A stretch of 7,468 nucleotides of DNA from Alphaproteobacteria bacterium. GTDB lineage: Bacteria; Pseudomonadota; Alphaproteobacteria; Sphingomonadales; Sphingomonadaceae. A program made the translations under genes and the position numbers. Position 1 is the stretch's first letter. Each line of letters starts with the position of its first letter. The notes below the pieces were generated by a model, which worked only from the letters and a program-made list of their open reading frames with translations, ran no database searches and had not been told where the DNA came from. Below, in pieces: positions 4,873-7,468 of the stretch. The DNA lies in contig JAENVZ010000170.1 in assembly GCA_016650315.1 (NCBI GenBank), forward strand, positions 1 to 7,468. Direction: 5' to 3'.

Positions 4873-5440
4873 TCAGTGCGGATTTGGGTGACGCAAACAG
4901 GCGTTGCACCATAGGAACGAAAAAGCTGAGCGGTGCAGTATCGCAATCAGGATCGAACGCGCGCTGATCATATTTCTCAACGAAATCGATGGTGGCCGCA
5001 AAATGAGGATTGTTGCGAAATTGGTCCCGCATATCCCGATCCAGACCCAGATAATGAAAATAATAATAGCCTTGAAAAATACCATGATGCTGCACGATCC
5101 AGTGATTTTCCTCTGACAGAAAAGGTTTGAGGATTGCAGCGGCTATGTCGGAATGGTTATAAGTTCCCAATGTGTCGCCTATGTCATGGAGAAGCGACAT
5201 GACCACATATTCTTCATCGCGTCCGTCACGATGCGCCAGAGTCGCGGTTTGCAGGCAATGTTGCAGCCGGTCGATCGGGAATCCCGAATAATCGCCGTCG
5301 AGCAATTGCAAATGGGCCAGTATGCGGTTGGCGAGATCTCTGGCAACAGGTTTGATGCACTGCATGATGCGCCGCCAGTCGTCAGCGCTGGCATCGGCCA
5401 TCTGCTTGAATATTGCACCTGAGTCTTTCGTATCGGACAT
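4859..5440 (-). CDS. HD-domain metalloprotein (phosphohydrolase or HD-type oxygenase)
   Basis: A 193-residue cytosolic protein from MSDTKDSGAIF. Visible possible metal ligands are H61 (LQHCLQTATLAH), the HD pair H85-D86 in SLLHDIGD, H96 in YNHSDI, H118/H119 in WIVQHHGIFQGYY and D158 in EKYDQRAFD. This H...HD...H...H...D order is that of the HD superfamily with a two-metal site. The 24-residue gap between the first His and HD also resembles the mixed-valent diiron oxygenases PhnZ and MIOX, so oxidation rather than phosphate-ester hydrolysis is possible. Genomes usually label such proteins only 'HD domain-containing'. I do not know the substrate. ATG 5440 was chosen because the extension to 5593 would overlap the kinase start and cross the probable promoter, but the ribosome binding site at 5440 is weak. 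The gene ends convergently inside the HxlR gene. Confidence 0.82.
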   Translation of the reverse strand: MSDTKDSGAIFKQMADASADDWRRIMQCIKPVARDLANRILAHLQLLDGDYSGFPIDRLQHCLQTATLAHRDGRDEEYVVMSLLHDIGDTLGTYNHSDIAAAILKPFLSEENHWIVQHHGIFQGYYYFHYLGLDRDMRDQFRNNPHFAATIDFVEKYDQRAFDPDCDTAPLSFFVPMVQRLFASPKSALITES

Positions 5441-5582
5441 TGTCGTCGCGCCTGTTCGTCTTTCCAGCCGCAGACTTATGCCTTTATCATATGAATGCAA
5501 ACTGGCTATCTTGACGGCAGGCTCCATACCATGCGCATGTGCCATAGCTTCAAACGCTGGTGAAAAGTCGATAAGAGACCGC
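5441..5582. promoter_or_regulatory. divergent promoter region between the HD gene and the kinase operon
   Basis: These 142 bases hold the control signals for two divergent genes. On the minus strand TATGAT (5491-5486) is a good -10 candidate for the HD gene, giving a leader of about 40 nt, but its -35 is weak. On the plus strand TTGACG (5511-5516) is a near-consensus -35 for the kinase, yet I see no convincing -10 at 16-18 bp. Two perfect palindromes, TCATATGA (5487-5494) and CATGCGCATG (5530-5539), could be binding sites. Frames of both flanking genes are open across the region, so a longer N-terminus for either cannot be fully excluded. Confidence 0.4.
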
Positions 5583-6680
5583 ATGGCCGTCATTTCAATT
5601 CATCCCAAACCCTTTTTCGCGGACAAGAACCGGGCGTTCTGGAATCTGCAATCGCTGGGTTGGCTTGGTGCACTGACGTTGCGGGGGTTGTCGGGCATCG
5701 CCAATGGGCAGCCAATTTCCTTTCTGGTGCCCGTGCTGATTTCCACGGTCACGGGCTATTCACTGACCTTGCTGATGGCCGTGATTTTCCGAGAATTGGT
5801 CAAACAGCGTCCTCTTGTCACCTGGAGCGTGTCGATCCTTGTCGTGCTGGTGGCGGCGGGCATGTCGGCCTTTATCGACGCGTGGGTCTTTTCAACGCAA
5901 AACCGGACCAGTGAGACTGCTGGTTTGCAATTGTTTCTGGGCGCCTTTTACCTGACCTTCACGTTGCTGGGCGCTTGGTCGGCGCTCTATTATGCCATCA
6001 ACTTTTTCCTGACCATTGAGGAACAGGCCAATCAACTGGAGCACCTTGAGAATCAGGCATCGAGCGCGCAGCTCGCCATGCTGCGGTATCAGCTCAATCC
6101 CCATTTTCTGTTCAATACGCTCAACAGCATTTCGACCCTGGTGCTGCTGAAACAGACGGAGCGGGCCAATGCGATGCTATCCCGCCTGTCGTCTTTTCTG
6201 CGCTATACGCTGATCAACGAACCGACGGCGCAGGTGACTTTGGCGCAGGAAGTGGAGACGCTCAAACTCTATCTGGAAATAGAAAAAATGCGCTTCGAAG
6301 ATCGGTTGCGCACTGTTTTTGACATAGATCCCGCCGTTGCACGCGCGTGTTTGCCCTCGTTGCTGTTGCAGCCATTGGTCGAAAATGCGATCAAATATGC
6401 CGTGACGCCAAAGGAAGAAGGCGCGGATATTTCAGTTACGGCGCAGCCTGCCGGTGAAAATGTGCGGATCATCGTATCGGACACCGGTCCGGGATTGAAT
6501 GAGGCGGAGTTCGATCCGACACTTTCAACCGGTGTCGGGCTTGCCAATATCCGTGATCGTTTATTTCAGGCCTTCGGGGAACGCCAAAGCCTGGAAACGC
6601 GTTCTATGCCCGGCGGCGGTTTTTCGGTGATTATCGAAATGCCGCATATAACGGAAGAACAGACAAAGGTTGTTGCATGA
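5583..6680 (+). CDS. LytS/AlgZ-type membrane sensor histidine kinase
   Basis: A 365-residue inner-membrane kinase. The N-terminal part (about 20-145) has four hydrophobic segments, roughly 22-40, 45-70, 79-103 and 115-144, with little periplasmic sequence, so the signal may be sensed within the membrane. A short linker, probably coiled coil (145-165), leads to the His_kinase domain (PF06580 type) with the phospho-accepting H174 in LNPHFLFNTLNS. The ATPase domain follows: N box LVENAIKYAV (N268), G1 box DTGPG (300-304) and G2 box GVGLANIRDRL (317-327). All catalytic motifs look intact. The start at 5583 has a weak AAGAGA 4 nt upstream, and the frame continues open upstream to 5322 only because it runs antisense to the HD gene. 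The stop overlaps the next start (ATGA), so translation is coupled to the response regulator that it should phosphorylate. Confidence 0.93.
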   Translation: MAVISIHPKPFFADKNRAFWNLQSLGWLGALTLRGLSGIANGQPISFLVPVLISTVTGYSLTLLMAVIFRELVKQRPLVTWSVSILVVLVAAGMSAFIDAWVFSTQNRTSETAGLQLFLGAFYLTFTLLGAWSALYYAINFFLTIEEQANQLEHLENQASSAQLAMLRYQLNPHFLFNTLNSISTLVLLKQTERANAMLSRLSSFLRYTLINEPTAQVTLAQEVETLKLYLEIEKMRFEDRLRTVFDIDPAVARACLPSLLLQPLVENAIKYAVTPKEEGADISVTAQPAGENVRIIVSDTGPGLNEAEFDPTLSTGVGLANIRDRLFQAFGERQSLETRSMPGGGFSVIIEMPHITEEQTKVVA

Positions 6681-7468
6681 CGATAAGAACGATCCTGGTG
6701 GACGATGAAAGCCTGGCCATTCAGGGCCTCCAATTACGGTTGGAAGGCCATAAGGATGTCGAAATCATCGATACCTGCCTCAATGGCCGCGAGGCTATTC
6801 GCTCCATCAAGACGCACAAGCCCGATCTGGTGTTTCTCGACATCCAGATGCCGGGTTTTGACGGTTTTTCTGTTGTGCAGGGGATGATGGAGATCGAGCC
6901 GCCGCTGTTCATCTTCGTAACCGCCTACAGCGAACACGCCATTCGCGCCTTTGAAGCGCAGGCGGTCGATTATCTGTTGAAGCCGGTGGATGAGGATCGC
7001 CTTGCCGACGCGCTCGACCGGGTGCGTCAGCGCTTGTCCGAAAAGCGCAATGTGCAGGAGGTAGAGCGTCTGCGCGAAGTGCTGGCCGAAGTCGCGCCCG
7101 ATGCGGTGTGCGAATTTGTCGAAGATGATGCGCCCGCGTCCAATCGTTTTGAGAAGTTGATCAATATCAAGGATCGCGGCCAGATTTTCCGCGTCGATGT
7201 CGATAGCATAGAGCGGATTGACGCGGCGGGCGATTATATGTGCATCTATACCGCCGACAACAGCCTGATTCTGCGTGAAACCATGAAGGACCTGGAAAAG
7301 CGTCTTGACCCGCGCAATTTTCAACGGGTGCACCGTTCGACGATCGTGAATTTGAGCCAGGTGCGACAGGTAAAACCCCATACCAATGGCGAATGTTTCC
7401 TGGTGCTGGAATCAGGCGCGCAGGTGAAGGTCAGTCGGTCCTATCGTGACGTGGTGGCGCGGTTCGTG
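6677..7468 (+). CDS. REC-LytTR response regulator (3' end outside window)
   Basis: 264 codons are visible and the frame is still open at the last base. Judged by family length only a few residues are missing. The receiver domain (1 to about 120) has the acidic pair D9-D10, phospho-acceptor D55 in VFLDIQMPG, T82 and K102 in LLKP. A variable linker (about 120-158) is followed by a LytTR DNA-binding domain (about 160-264) with the usual GDYMCIY, NFQRVHRSTIVN and VSRSYRD segments. It should be phosphorylated by the preceding kinase and bind direct-repeat promoter sites as a transcription factor. The start is set by AAAGG (6665-6669) 7 nt ahead of ATG, and by the 4-nt overlap with the kinase stop. 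It resembles AlgR/LytR-type regulators; the regulon cannot be told from the sequence. Confidence 0.94.
   Translation, partial: MTIRTILVDDESLAIQGLQLRLEGHKDVEIIDTCLNGREAIRSIKTHKPDLVFLDIQMPGFDGFSVVQGMMEIEPPLFIFVTAYSEHAIRAFEAQAVDYLLKPVDEDRLADALDRVRQRLSEKRNVQEVERLREVLAEVAPDAVCEFVEDDAPASNRFEKLINIKDRGQIFRVDVDSIERIDAAGDYMCIYTADNSLILRETMKDLEKRLDPRNFQRVHRSTIVNLSQVRQVKPHTNGECFLVLESGAQVKVSRSYRDVVARFV

Noticed and set aside
5322..5582. N-terminal extension of the histidine kinase
   Set aside because: It is antisense to the start of the HD gene; the family N-terminus (FFADKNRAFW) follows directly after the ATG at 5583.
5441..5593. N-terminal extension of the HD protein
   Set aside because: It would overlap the kinase start and cover the promoter-like TATGAT, and it shows no family features.
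6734..7381. Minus-strand open frame (215 codons) antisense to the response regulator
   Set aside because: It is a shadow of the REC-LytTR gene, with His/Ile-rich composition and no known domain.

Overview
The window looks like an ordinary chromosomal segment of a sphingomonad (order Sphingomonadales, Alphaproteobacteria; probably Sphingobium or Sphingomonas). This rests on recognising from memory the sphingomonad-style CarD, Rsh, CC_3452-family and LytS-type kinase sequences. No database search was run. I see no insertion sequence, phage gene, CRISPR array, tRNA or rRNA, and base and codon use is even throughout.

Layout, left to right: (1) a structured leader and the gene for a CarD/CdnL-type RNA polymerase-binding regulator (+), closed by a clear intrinsic terminator; (2) an exported head-GIN-domain (DUF2807) protein (+); (3) a 115-bp inverted repeat with phased TCGA motifs between two convergent genes; (4) a long bifunctional (p)ppGpp synthetase/hydrolase, rsh (-); (5) a 128-bp gap holding a G-quadruplex motif, a minus-strand terminator and an AT-rich palindrome that shares the terminator's U-tract; (6) a small exported CC_3452-family protein (-); (7) an AT-rich divergent control region with two palindromes, probably read by (8) an HxlR-type regulator (+); (9) an HD-domain metalloprotein (-) whose 3' end overlaps the HxlR gene by 14 bp; (10) a divergent gap and then a two-gene operon (+): a membrane LytS/AlgZ-type histidine kinase and a REC-LytTR response regulator joined by an ATGA overlap. 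The regulator gene is still open at the window's right edge.

The genes form several small units rather than one pathway. Two of them, carD and rsh, both act on growth control through RNA polymerase and ppGpp. The HxlR/CC_3452 pair looks like a regulator with its divergent target. The kinase/regulator pair is a complete signalling module apart from the last few regulator codons. No clear new multi-gene system is visible. The points most worth checking lie in the non-coding DNA (the rsh upstream region, the TCGA inverted repeat and the HxlR operator region) and in the uncertain chemistry of the HD protein.
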